From: JAISGQ01 sp045534445
GTDB lineage: Bacteria; Bacillota; Clostridia; Oscillospirales; Acutalibacteraceae
Assembly: GCA_045534445.1 (NCBI GenBank)
Contig: JAZSJQ010000076.1
Location: 1-30,399, forward strand
DNA length: 30,399 nt
Direction: 5' to 3'
Below the pieces are notes generated by a model that saw only the letters and a list, made by a program, of their open reading frames with translations, ran no database searches and was not told the DNA's origin. Positions 7,315-14,146 of this stretch are shown piece after piece. Both the position numbers and the translations under genes were made by a program. Position 1 is the stretch's first letter. Every line of letters starts with the position of its first letter.

Positions 7315-7483
7315 ATGATGTTTGCCTTCGGCAAATGATGCCGTTTCACTGATGATGACGCTAAAGCTAATGATGTCGGCCTCGCCTGATGCTTTTGGCA
7401 AACATCGCATCATTGCGAGCAAAACGAGCAACATCATTATGCGAAGCATAACATCATATCACCAACGGCGATGCATCATTGAA
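7311..7483. repeat. 173-bp hairpin-rich palindromic element with terminal inverted repeats
   Basis: The ends TTCAATGATG (7311-7320) and CATCATTGAA (7474-7483) are exact inverse complements. Inside is a chain of short hairpins separated by TGATG/CATCA spacers: TTTGCC-TTC-GGCAAA (7321-7335), TTGC-GA-GCAA (7413-7422) and TTATGC-GAA-GCATAA (7437-7451). There is no protein-coding capacity of its own. This composition fits the small non-autonomous repeats of gut Firmicutes, but dispersal in this genome cannot be seen from one window. Confidence 0.6.
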
Positions 7484-7507
7484 GAACTCATAGTTTTGTT
7501 GTATAAT
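7479..7507 (+). promoter_or_regulatory. promoter of the P-loop kinase-like gene, formed at the repeat edge
   Basis: TTGAAG at 7479-7484 and TATAAT at 7502-7507, spacer 17 nt. The -35 box falls on the terminal inverted repeat of the upstream element, so the element seems to contribute half of the promoter. Confidence 0.5.
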
Positions 7508-7540
7508 CAGTTCGATAAACTTGAATTTGTAGGTGAGATA

Positions 7541-8053
7541 ATGATTATTTTAATTACCGGAGCATCGCATACAGGCAAAACTGCACTTGCTCAAAAACTG
7601 CTTGAAAAATATAAATACCCCTATCTTTCAATAGACCATCTGAAAATGGGTTTAATTCGTAGCGGCAACACAGAACTTACCCCTATGGATGATAATGAAT
7701 TAACCGAATACTTGTGGCCGATTGTTAGTGAAATGATAAAAACTGCTATTGAGAACAAGCAGAACTTAATTGTCGAAGGTGGCTACATTCCATTCGATTG
7801 GCAGAAGGACTTTGACTCTGAATATCTCAAAAACATTAAATATTATTGTCTTGTAATGACTGAGAAATATATTAGAAATCACTTTGCCGACATAAAGAAA
7901 TATGCAAATGTCATTGAAAATCGTTTGGATGATGAATGGTGCATAATGGAGAGCGTGTTGGCAGATAATGCAGAAATATTAGCCCTCGCACAGAGGCATA
8001 ATGTGAACTATATACTCATTGACGATAAGTACGAAATCAATATTGAGTTATAA
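7541..8053 (+). CDS. small P-loop ATP-binding protein, kinase-like
   Basis: A 170-residue soluble protein beginning with a Walker A loop (GASHTGKT, residues 7-14) right after the first beta strand, the usual layout of small-molecule kinases (adenylate, gluconate or 2-phosphoglycerate kinase-like). LIVEGGYIPFDW (about 85-96) fits the second core strand and substrate region. The phosphorylated substrate is unknown. The ATG at 7541 has AGGTGAG upstream; the frame extends further upstream only by reading through the repeat element, which is not credible coding sequence. It stands alone between two repeat elements in an AT-rich stretch and may be a horizontally acquired cargo gene. Confidence 0.7.
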   Translation: MIILITGASHTGKTALAQKLLEKYKYPYLSIDHLKMGLIRSGNTELTPMDDNELTEYLWPIVSEMIKTAIENKQNLIVEGGYIPFDWQKDFDSEYLKNIKYYCLVMTEKYIRNHFADIKKYANVIENRLDDEWCIMESVLADNAEILALAQRHNVNYILIDDKYEINIEL

Positions 8054-8206
8054 CGACAAATTCCAATTTATCAAACAGTTCAGTCACGCACCGTCATACT
8101 GCTCTTTTCCGTAAGAAAAATATTTCACTTAATGTTTTCAGCAGAAATAGTTACAGCCATATGATATCATGCATTCTGCAAAATTAATTTCATGGAGATG
8201 AAGATC

Positions 8207-8614
8207 ATGAAAATAGTCGATTTAAACGAAAAACAAATAGAGGACATTGAAGATAGGCTTAATTCATTCGATGAAAACTACATTACATACAAAATGGAGG
8301 GCAGTATTCAGATCGGAATAGAAGAAGACGGGAAAATAGTCGCAGGCTTGGACGCTTGTATCACTGCATTTAAAATTTTGTATGTGTCTACTGTATTCGT
8401 GGACGAAAATTACCGCAGAAAAGGATACGGAAAGCAACTCATTGAAGAGATGGAAAAGCGTGCTTGCAAAATGGGCGTGAATACAATTCGTCTTGACACA
8501 TTCAGTTGGCAGGGAAAAGAATTCTATGAAGCATTAAATTACGAAGTAGTCGGAAGCTATGAAAACGCTATTGATGGATATGCAGAATATTTTTTCCTGA
8601 AGCGTATTGGATGA
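8207..8614 (+). CDS. GNAT family N-acetyltransferase
   Basis: A 135-residue protein with the acetyl-CoA-binding motif A: VFVDENYRRKGYGKQLIEEM, with the pyrophosphate loop RRKGYG at about 70-75, then the strand IRLDTFSWQGKEFYEALNYEVV typical of the GNAT C-terminal half. It should transfer an acetyl group from acetyl-CoA to an amine; substrate unknown. ATG at 8207 is preferred because GGAG lies nine nt upstream; in-frame ATGs at 8192 and 8198 are possible. Separated by 153 nt from the kinase-like gene, with its own terminator downstream. Confidence 0.88.
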   Translation: MKIVDLNEKQIEDIEDRLNSFDENYITYKMEGSIQIGIEEDGKIVAGLDACITAFKILYVSTVFVDENYRRKGYGKQLIEEMEKRACKMGVNTIRLDTFSWQGKEFYEALNYEVVGSYENAIDGYAEYFFLKRIG

Positions 8615-8710
8615 CCAATCACAACTTATCGAATCACTTTTGTTCCGTTTATTCTTCTGTAACATGAGTTTATTATACATTTATAGGCTATCAAAAACAA
8701 CACTTTAACA

Positions 8711-8740
8711 GAAAGCTCTCACTTTTCGGTGAGAGCTTTT
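8711..8740 (+). terminator. intrinsic terminator hairpin, copy 1
   Basis: AGCTCTCAC and GTGAGAGCT pair around a TTTTCG-type loop and end in TTTT. It could serve the acetyltransferase gene about 100 nt upstream. A copy with one substitution lies at 8906-8935. Confidence 0.7.
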
Positions 8741-8905
8741 CAGACTGTCAAAGAACCTTCCTCTGACGAGGGGAGATGACTTCATAAATGAAGTCGGTTT
8801 TGCGTAGCAAAACTCGGAGGGAGAGATCTTCGACTACCCCTCAGTCACTTCGTGACGGCTCCCCTGACAAGTGGAGCCAAGTGTGGTGACTTTTTTGACA
8901 AGCTC
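8741..8905. repeat. mosaic dispersed repeat made of small palindromes
   Basis: Non-coding stretch that fills the 330-nt gap between the acetyltransferase and GH5 genes. It contains GACTTCAT-AA-ATGAAGTC, GTTTTGC-GTA-GCAAAAC and GTCAC-TTC-GTGAC hairpins framed by CCTCTGACGAGGGGAG and CTCCCCTGACAAGTGGAGCC. I recognise this framing from repeats widespread in gut Clostridia genomes, a recollection not checked here. It starts with a 17-nt motif that recurs at 30261-30277 and lies between two near-identical terminator hairpins. Confidence 0.55.
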
Positions 8906-8935
8906 GAAAGCTCTCACCTTTCGGTGAGAGCTTTT
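8906..8935 (-). terminator. intrinsic terminator hairpin, copy 2, downstream of the GH5 gene
   Basis: Same hairpin as 8711-8740 with a single base difference. It lies nine nt after the GH5 stop on the minus strand and its stem is symmetrical, so it may end transcription from both sides. Confidence 0.65.
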
Positions 8936-8944
8936 GTAAAATAA

Positions 8945-9973
8945 TCAGAGGTATTTCTTCAATTCGTCAATAACGCCGGAAAGACGCTCATCGGTAAGGC
9001 CGAAGTCCATTTCCCTGTAGCTCCATGCACATCTCGAAATGTCATACTTCTCAAAGACAGCGTTGATATCCTTGTACCATGCAAGGGTAGCCTCGGGAGT
9101 TGCTCTGTCAATAACGCCGTACTCACCGCAATAAAGGGGAGTATCATACTTCTTTGCGTATTCGATGGCAGGCGCGAACATATCCTCAAAGAACTTCGGA
9201 GAATAAACATCTCCGTCAACTTCATGGAAGAATTTAAGTATTTCAGGTACACGCTCTGCGGCAATCTTCTTGTACTCCTCGTTTGATTCAGGATAAGTGA
9301 CCTTCAGATCAGCAGGCATACCGTCGATCCAGTAAGCACCCTGATGAGTAAAGATGAGAGGCTCATAGCAATGGAAATTATAAACAATCTTGTCATCGTA
9401 GGGAGCGTCAAGCATGGGCACTGCATCAACGCTGTTGTTCCAGATACCGCCGATGAGGATGTGGATATCGGGAGCAATGGGACGAATACGCTCGACGCAG
9501 CGACGTGCGATCTCGTTCCAGATCTTTGCATACTTTTCCTCAGTGACCTCGTTGAGAAGCTCAAAGGAGATCATGTCGGTCTTGCTGCCATAACGCTTTG
9601 CAATATCCTCCCAGAGCTGGTAGAAACGCTCCTGAAGCTCTTCATTCTCGAAGAAACCGCCCTCACCATAGTGATAATCAAAGGAGAAGCCTGCGGTCTT
9701 GTGGAGATCGATGATTATGTTGAGTCCTGTACGCTCGCACTCGCGGACAGCCATATCCATGTAGTCATATCCCATGTAGTTGCAGTCTTCATACTTGCCG
9801 TCGAGAATGTTGTAGTCAACAGGGAGACGGACATGGTCAAGACCCCATGATGCTATAATGTCAAAATCGGAGGGGGTAATAAAGCTGTCAAAATGCTCTT
9901 TTGTGTACTCCTTGCACTGGGAAAGCCAGCCGCCAAGGTCAACACCTTTTTTATATCCTTCAAACTTGCTCAA
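8945..9973 (-). CDS. glycoside hydrolase family 5 enzyme (endoglucanase-like), cytoplasmic
   Basis: A 342-residue single-domain (beta/alpha)8 hydrolase of clan GH-A. The acid/base is E142 in SFELLNEV and the nucleophile E284 in YCGEYGV. Other GH5 landmarks are HVRLPVDY (R49), IDLHKTAG (H91), YNFHCYEP (H201) and the late W317 of RCAWSYREMDFG. No signal peptide, dockerin or carbohydrate-binding module is present, so it probably acts inside the cell on imported oligosaccharides rather than on polymeric cellulose; exact specificity is not readable. The start is TTG at 9973 with GGAG seven nt upstream. It is a single-gene unit with a terminator and no neighbouring sugar transporter. Confidence 0.92.
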   Translation of the reverse strand: MSKFEGYKKGVDLGGWLSQCKEYTKEHFDSFITPSDFDIIASWGLDHVRLPVDYNILDGKYEDCNYMGYDYMDMAVRECERTGLNIIIDLHKTAGFSFDYHYGEGGFFENEELQERFYQLWEDIAKRYGSKTDMISFELLNEVTEEKYAKIWNEIARRCVERIRPIAPDIHILIGGIWNNSVDAVPMLDAPYDDKIVYNFHCYEPLIFTHQGAYWIDGMPADLKVTYPESNEEYKKIAAERVPEILKFFHEVDGDVYSPKFFEDMFAPAIEYAKKYDTPLYCGEYGVIDRATPEATLAWYKDINAVFEKYDISRCAWSYREMDFGLTDERLSGVIDELKKYL

Positions 9974-10090
9974 AATGATTCTCCTTAATTAATTTATTGG
10001 CACAACATAGCAGTGCAAATTAATTTTACACTATAATTCAAGCAAGTACAATAGAAATCATTTATTTAATTCAGTTGAAAATCACTGCTC

Positions 10091-10118
10091 TTGACAAAAG
10101 GAAAAATGAGCATATAAT
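10091..10118 (+). promoter_or_regulatory. promoter of tRNA-Gly
   Basis: Perfect consensus hexamers: TTGACA (10091-10096) and TATAAT (10113-10118), spacer 16 nt. The tRNA starts 20 nt downstream. Confidence 0.8.
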
Positions 10119-10137
10119 TTTAACCGTAATCTGATAT

Positions 10138-10211
10138 GCGGGCATAGTTTAGTGGCAGAACTCCAGCTTCCCAAGCTGGCCGTGGGGGTTCGATTCCCCT
10201 TGCCCGCTCCA
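10138..10211 (+). tRNA. tRNA-Gly (anticodon CCC)
   Basis: Acceptor arms GCGGGCA and TGCCCGC pair perfectly with discriminator T and encoded CCA. The anticodon stem CCAGC/GCTGG holds the loop TTCCCAA, anticodon CCC (GGG codons). The T arm has GTTCGATTC. Its last 17 nt are repeated downstream at 10303-10319. Confidence 0.95.
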
Positions 10212-10216
10212 AAAGT

Positions 10217-10245
10217 AAAGCTCCGACGAAAGTCGGGGCTTTTTC
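10217..10245 (+). terminator. intrinsic terminator of tRNA-Gly
   Basis: Arms AAAGCTCCGAC (10217-10227) and GTCGGGGCTTT (10232-10242) around a GAAA tetraloop, one G-U pair, followed by T-rich sequence. Confidence 0.75.
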
Positions 10246-10302
10246 TTTTGGCTCAGCGGCATGAGGGAATCGAGGGGGGCAATCGCAGATTGCATGGTGA
10301 TC

Positions 10303-10319
10303 TCCCCTTGCCCGCTCCA
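10303..10319 (+). repeat. direct repeat of the tRNA-Gly 3' end, attachment-site-like
   Basis: TCCCCTTGCCCGCTCCA is identical to 10195-10211, the last 17 nt of tRNA-Gly including CCA. The rest of the intervening 91 nt shows no tRNA fold, so this is not a second tRNA gene. Duplicated tRNA 3' ends are the usual scar of integrase-mediated insertion (attL/attR). No integrase is visible in the window. Confidence 0.55.
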
Positions 10320-10389
10320 CGAAAAGACCGCATTTGTCAGCTTGTCCTGTTCGGTGGGTGATTACCTATTTTTAGCTTATATACTAAAT

Positions 10390-11289
10390 CTATCGCCAAG
10401 AAACACAATATCCTTTTTCCCAAGTACCTATCAACAGCTTTGTATCATTATCGATAAAATCAACAAAATATCCATAATCAACCTCATACGCTTTTATACA
10501 CTTCTTTTTCGATATATCATAAACATGGATACTTCGCGATTCCGCCAATGCAAGGAATTGTCCGTTTTTTGAAAGCTTCATGTCATATAGAACACCTTCA
10601 TTTGAATGATCAAGATGCTTCTGACGATGCTTTTGAATGCCGAAAATTCTGATATTACCGCTATAATTTGAAATTGCAAATTCACCTGAAACATAATCGA
10701 TTTTTGCTACTTTATTGTATTTTTTAGTAAAAAGCTTTTTCAATTCAAATCTACCGGCTATATATGATAACTCGTAAAAGTCTTGAACACTAACATCCGG
10801 TGCATCAATTGTTTTAGCGCAAATGGCAACCACATAATATTTTGATTCGGTTTCAGTTTGAAAAACATCACATCCTCTTGCATATCCAAGATCAAAAAAA
10901 GTATATGTCCCTGTTTCTATTTCAATAATCATCAAACTATAAGTAGGAAAAACATAAGAAAAATCTATTATGTATTTGTTATCCGAAGTTATTTGGAAAT
11001 CAGTTGATGTTCCCTGAGTATTTTTTGGGGGCGGTATTATTCTATCGAGAGTCATTGACTCCAAGTCGTAAATATGATACCTGCCTGTAGTTGTTTTAAC
11101 AATCAACCTTTGATCTGAGGTGAATTCAGAATAACATGAGTGCTTGATATCCTTAAATGTGGATACCAATTTCCCATCCTTTGAATCATATAAATTCACA
11201 TTTGAACCAGCGCAGCAAAAATATTCTTGATTATATGATATGTGATAGGATGTTTTAAATGTATAAATAATATCGTTTTTATCAATCAT
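10390..11289 (-). CDS. beta-propeller (WD40/YVTN-like) repeat protein of unknown function
   Basis: A 299-residue protein made of repeated beta-rich blades: VNLYDSKDGKLVSTFKD, YHIYDLESMTLDRI, and near the C-terminus MKLSKNGQFLALAESRSIHVYDISKKKCIKAYEV, a classic WD40-like blade. It has no signal peptide or membrane segment, so it is probably cytoplasmic, and no catalytic motif is seen; a binding or scaffold role is inference. The ATG at 11289 has AAGGAG upstream. It is AT-rich relative to the flanking metabolic genes, lies just downstream of the tRNA-Gly end duplication, and faces away from the sigma factor gene, so it may belong to an acquired segment. Confidence 0.65.
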   Translation of the reverse strand: MIDKNDIIYTFKTSYHISYNQEYFCCAGSNVNLYDSKDGKLVSTFKDIKHSCYSEFTSDQRLIVKTTTGRYHIYDLESMTLDRIIPPPKNTQGTSTDFQITSDNKYIIDFSYVFPTYSLMIIEIETGTYTFFDLGYARGCDVFQTETESKYYVVAICAKTIDAPDVSVQDFYELSYIAGRFELKKLFTKKYNKVAKIDYVSGEFAISNYSGNIRIFGIQKHRQKHLDHSNEGVLYDMKLSKNGQFLALAESRSIHVYDISKKKCIKAYEVDYGYFVDFIDNDTKLLIGTWEKGYCVSWR

Positions 11290-11499
11290 ATGTATTCTCC
11301 TTCCCCTGCATTAAGGCAATTATTAAATGTCACTTTACATATTGAACCTTTATGATTGTAATTTTTTAACTTTATCACCTCATAATATTATATCACATAT
11401 TTTGACTCAGTCAAAGGATAAAATGACAGGCAGCAAAAGGCATAGTGGCAAGGAGAATCAGAATTTCCTGGAAAACTGTAACCTTTTGGGGTTATGCTG

Positions 11500-11512
11500 T
11501 GTTATTATAACA
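11500..11512. promoter_or_regulatory. short perfect palindrome upstream of the second sigma factor gene
   Basis: TGTTAT-T-ATAACA, 34 nt upstream of the proposed TTG start. It could be an operator or part of a promoter; a 13-nt AT-rich palindrome can also arise by chance. Confidence 0.25.
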
Positions 11513-11545
11513 GATGGCCATCGTAACAAGTTGGAGGTGACGGAA

Positions 11546-12085
11546 TTGACTGAAGAAAAAGCATTGATACTGCTTCAAAACGGCTCAACAGAGGCATTAA
11601 AATGGTTCATAAGCAAATACACGCCATATGTTAGCACGGTGATTCATAATATTATTGGCGGTGCAATGAGCATTGCCGATGTTGAAGAAGTAACAGCGGA
11701 CGTGTTTTTTGCTTTATGGAATAACGCTTACAAAGTCAATTCCCCAAGAGTGCAAGGCTATCTGGGTAGCATCGCACGAAATAAGGCAAAAAATAAAATG
11801 CGAGAGCTTGGTCGAGAGCTTCCATTGGAGAGCGATTTGTTTGTATCTGAAGATTTACTGTTAGAAGATAAGTATATCGAAAGTGAAATGCAATCGATCG
11901 TTAAGCAGGAAGTAATGTCTCTAAAGGAACCCGATCGGGAGATTTTGTTGCGTTACTACTATTATTATCAGTCTATTGCCCATATTTCCGAAGAAATGGG
12001 CATTACAGAGACGAATATTAAGGTAAGGCTGCACCGGGTCAGAAATGCACTTAAATCAACTCTGACTAAATACTTTGATGAATAA
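11546..12085 (+). CDS. sigma-70 family (ECF-like) RNA polymerase sigma factor, second copy type
   Basis: A 179-residue sigma factor: region 2 around ALKWFISKYTPYVSTVI, DVEEVTADVFFALWNN and GYLGSIARNKAKNKMREL, and region 4 with helix-turn-helix LKEPDREILLRYYYYYQS, then ISEEMGITETNIKVRLHRVR. The TTG at 11546 is chosen because GGAGG lies eight nt upstream; a GTG three codons earlier is possible, and the in-frame extension further upstream lacks a ribosome site. The next gene starts 14 nt after its stop and encodes a membrane protein, the expected sigma factor partner. The sequence is clearly different from the first sigma factor (2991-3602). Confidence 0.87.
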   Translation: MTEEKALILLQNGSTEALKWFISKYTPYVSTVIHNIIGGAMSIADVEEVTADVFFALWNNAYKVNSPRVQGYLGSIARNKAKNKMRELGRELPLESDLFVSEDLLLEDKYIESEMQSIVKQEVMSLKEPDREILLRYYYYYQSIAHISEEMGITETNIKVRLHRVRNALKSTLTKYFDE

Positions 12086-12098
12086 GGAGGCGGCTGTT

Positions 12099-13265
12099 AT
12101 GTCATTTCAAACTGTAGATTTATTTGACAAAATTGAAGATAGCAATGTACATCTGCAGCCTCGCATAGTAGTCAGTACAGACAGAATTGAGGAATTAACA
12201 ATGCAGAAAATAACCAATAATAGAATAGGTGTTTTTGATAAACAAAACATTGCTGTTGTTAAAAACACACCGAGAACAGTTCATCGCTCTGTTAAACGCA
12301 CAATTATACTTATCGCGGCTATAATCTGTTTATTTGCATTAACTTGTTACGCAGTCGCCGCAACTCTCGACGCTGGTGATTTGTTCAAATCCTACTTTAG
12401 CTCACATCAGGAAAATCCTTTGTCTGATGGTCAGATCGAATACATTGACAATCAAGCCGCAACTATAGGTGAAAGTGTCACACATGATGGCGTCACAGTT
12501 ACAATAACAGGAGCGATCAGCGATGGCACAATGGCATATATCTGGGTTGACATTACAGCTCCGGTCGGTCAAAAAATTGAGTCTTTGCCTCTTGGGTTTG
12601 ATGTTGAATTTGATAAGCTCAAGCTGGAAGGTCAAGAAAACGACCGCATCAGCAGTATTAGTACGTCATGTGCTTCGCTTCCGAATCATGATGGACTGGA
12701 TAACACAGCGTCAATATTAATCAAATACGAAGTTTATCAATTCCGTGGCAGCAATTTTTCTTTTACAGACGGTAAGAATCGCATATTACAGTTGAGAGAT
12801 ATACACTACTATGAAACAGAGCATCCATACTCTCTGCGTACTGTCGCAAAAGGTTTATGGGAATTTGAATTTGCATTTTCTGCAGTTGATAACACAGAAA
12901 TTGAACTGCTTTCTGCCCCTGTATCAGCTTCGTATAGTCAGATTTCCGGCAATTGGGTTGATGCCACAATTTTCTCAATTCAGCTAAAAGGGTTAAGCGC
13001 CGTTGTTTATTACTCTCTTGACTCTAATGAGGTACAAGAAGCCGGCGACTTTGGTGTTCTGAAATTTGTGATGAAAGACGGCAATGTTATCGATGCATAC
13101 CCTGAGAAAGCCGGTCAAACCTCTCAAATTGAAAACGGCAACTTGATTTCCGATGCAGGCAGCCACTACTGTGCCTATTCATTCGCTGCACCTATCAACT
13201 ACGAGGACATTGCTGCACTGTATATCGGTGAAAAAGCAATAAATATAAAGACTGCAGTAAATTGA
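12099..13265 (+). CDS. DUF4179-like single-pass membrane protein, probable partner of the upstream sigma factor
   Basis: A 388-residue protein with a cytoplasmic N-terminal region (1-about 66), one membrane helix at about 69-88 (IILIAAIICLFALTCYAVAA) and a long extracytoplasmic part. Just after the membrane there is a segment (GDLFKSYFSSHQ..PLSDGQIEYID, then GESVTHDGVTVTITGAISDG) resembling DUF4179 proteins, which clostridia often encode beside sigma factors. A role in holding or signalling to the sigma factor is inferred from the pairing. ATG at 12099 has AAGGAGG eight nt upstream; earlier in-frame starts overlap the sigma gene. A strong terminator follows. Confidence 0.68.
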   Translation: MSFQTVDLFDKIEDSNVHLQPRIVVSTDRIEELTMQKITNNRIGVFDKQNIAVVKNTPRTVHRSVKRTIILIAAIICLFALTCYAVAATLDAGDLFKSYFSSHQENPLSDGQIEYIDNQAATIGESVTHDGVTVTITGAISDGTMAYIWVDITAPVGQKIESLPLGFDVEFDKLKLEGQENDRISSISTSCASLPNHDGLDNTASILIKYEVYQFRGSNFSFTDGKNRILQLRDIHYYETEHPYSLRTVAKGLWEFEFAFSAVDNTEIELLSAPVSASYSQISGNWVDATIFSIQLKGLSAVVYYSLDSNEVQEAGDFGVLKFVMKDGNVIDAYPEKAGQTSQIENGNLISDAGSHYCAYSFAAPINYEDIAALYIGEKAINIKTAVN

Positions 13266-13296
13266 GCAACAACTATCAATTAATCATACAAAATGG

Positions 13297-13325
13297 TAAG
13301 GGCGCGATTTGAAATCGCGCCCTTA
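13297..13325 (+). terminator. intrinsic terminator after the DUF4179-like gene
   Basis: Perfect 13-nt arms TAAGGGCGCGATT and AATCGCGCCCTTA around TGA, followed by ATTTTAT. It is the only GC-rich stretch in the vicinity. Confidence 0.8.
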
Positions 13326-13355
13326 ATTTTATAACAGTATTATTTTATAGGACAG

Positions 13356-13380
13356 CTTCTCCTTTCGGAGAAGACTTTTT
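13356..13380 (+). terminator. second small terminator-like hairpin
   Basis: CTTCTCC-TTTC-GGAGAAG followed by ACTTTTT on the plus strand. It lies just after the stop of the minus-strand kinase gene, where its T-run is missing, so it more likely blocks read-through from the left. Confidence 0.55.
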
Positions 13381-13382
13381 AC

Positions 13383-14132
13383 TTATTCGTAGTCAACTAC
13401 GTTTACCCATGAATGGAGGAAGTCGCGCTCTTCTTCTTTGCCCTTCACCGACTGTGATGCTGCAACGATGGGCATCCACTTCTGGACATACTGCTTTGCG
13501 GTATCGCTCTTCTTGCAGAAAAGGTTCAGGTAACGCTTTGCAAGGTCCTCGTCGCCGTTAAGGCAGAAAAGCAGATAGGTTCTTGCAACGTCCGCAGATG
13601 CATTGCCCTGTGTTGCGTGGGACCAGTCGAGTATATATGCTTTGCCTTCTTCGGCAATTATGATATTGGAGGGGTTGAAGTCGCCGTGGCAGACCTTATT
13701 GTGCTTGGGCATTCCCTCGAGTCTTGTGTGAAGCTCATATCGGGTGGTTGCATCAAAGTCTGCCTGAGAGATCTTGCGGTTCATCTTATCCTTGAGCTTT
13801 GTGAGCATGGGGCAGGTTTTTGACTGCACCTCCATCTGAATATCAACGAAAAGTTCGAGATATTCGTCAAGCTTATCAGGATTTTCATCCATAAGCTGCG
13901 CAAGGGTCTTGCCCTCGACATATTCAAGCACTATCGCCCACTTGCCGTCAACCATTGTGACCTCGTGGATCTTAGGGATATTAAGTCCTGTTTCCTCGAT
14001 TCTCGCCTGATTGAGAGCCTCATTGAGAACATCAGCCTTGGAATAGTCTTCATTGAATACCTTGATACATCTGTCGCCGTCACGATAAATAGTCTTTGCG
14101 GGTCTTTCTGCAATTATATTTTCAAGTTTCAT
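13383..14132 (-). CDS. aminoglycoside phosphotransferase-fold kinase (TIGR02172-like)
   Basis: A 249-residue protein-kinase-fold enzyme. The catalytic loop is CHGDFNPSNI (D151, N156), the metal-binding motif is LDWSHA (D169), and IVLEYVEGKTLAQLM marks the hinge. The sequence resembles the TIGR02172 group of small kinases first noted as a Fibrobacter paralogous family; members phosphorylate unknown small molecules. There is no specific sign of antibiotic resistance. It starts 14 nt after the AdhE stop with its own GAGGAGG site, so the two are almost certainly co-transcribed, which is the only clue to its role. Cytoplasmic; no membrane segment. Confidence 0.82.
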   Translation of the reverse strand: MKLENIIAERPAKTIYRDGDRCIKVFNEDYSKADVLNEALNQARIEETGLNIPKIHEVTMVDGKWAIVLEYVEGKTLAQLMDENPDKLDEYLELFVDIQMEVQSKTCPMLTKLKDKMNRKISQADFDATTRYELHTRLEGMPKHNKVCHGDFNPSNIIIAEEGKAYILDWSHATQGNASADVARTYLLFCLNGDEDLAKRYLNLFCKKSDTAKQYVQKWMPIVAASQSVKGKEEERDFLHSWVNVVDYE

Positions 14133-14146
14133 AGCTGTGTTCCTCC

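Noticed and set aside
7322..7540. N-terminal extension of the P-loop kinase-like gene
   Set aside because: It reads through the palindromic repeat and its promoter; the Walker A strand starts right at the ATG at 7541, which has a ribosome site.
10246..10319. A second, degenerate tRNA-Gly
   Set aside because: Only the last 17 nt match; there is no 5' acceptor partner, anticodon arm or D arm in the expected positions.
13383..14132. Antibiotic resistance gene (aminoglycoside phosphotransferase)
   Set aside because: Only the general fold and catalytic motifs fit; the sequence resembles the uncharacterised TIGR02172 group and is tied to adhE rather than to mobile resistance cargo.
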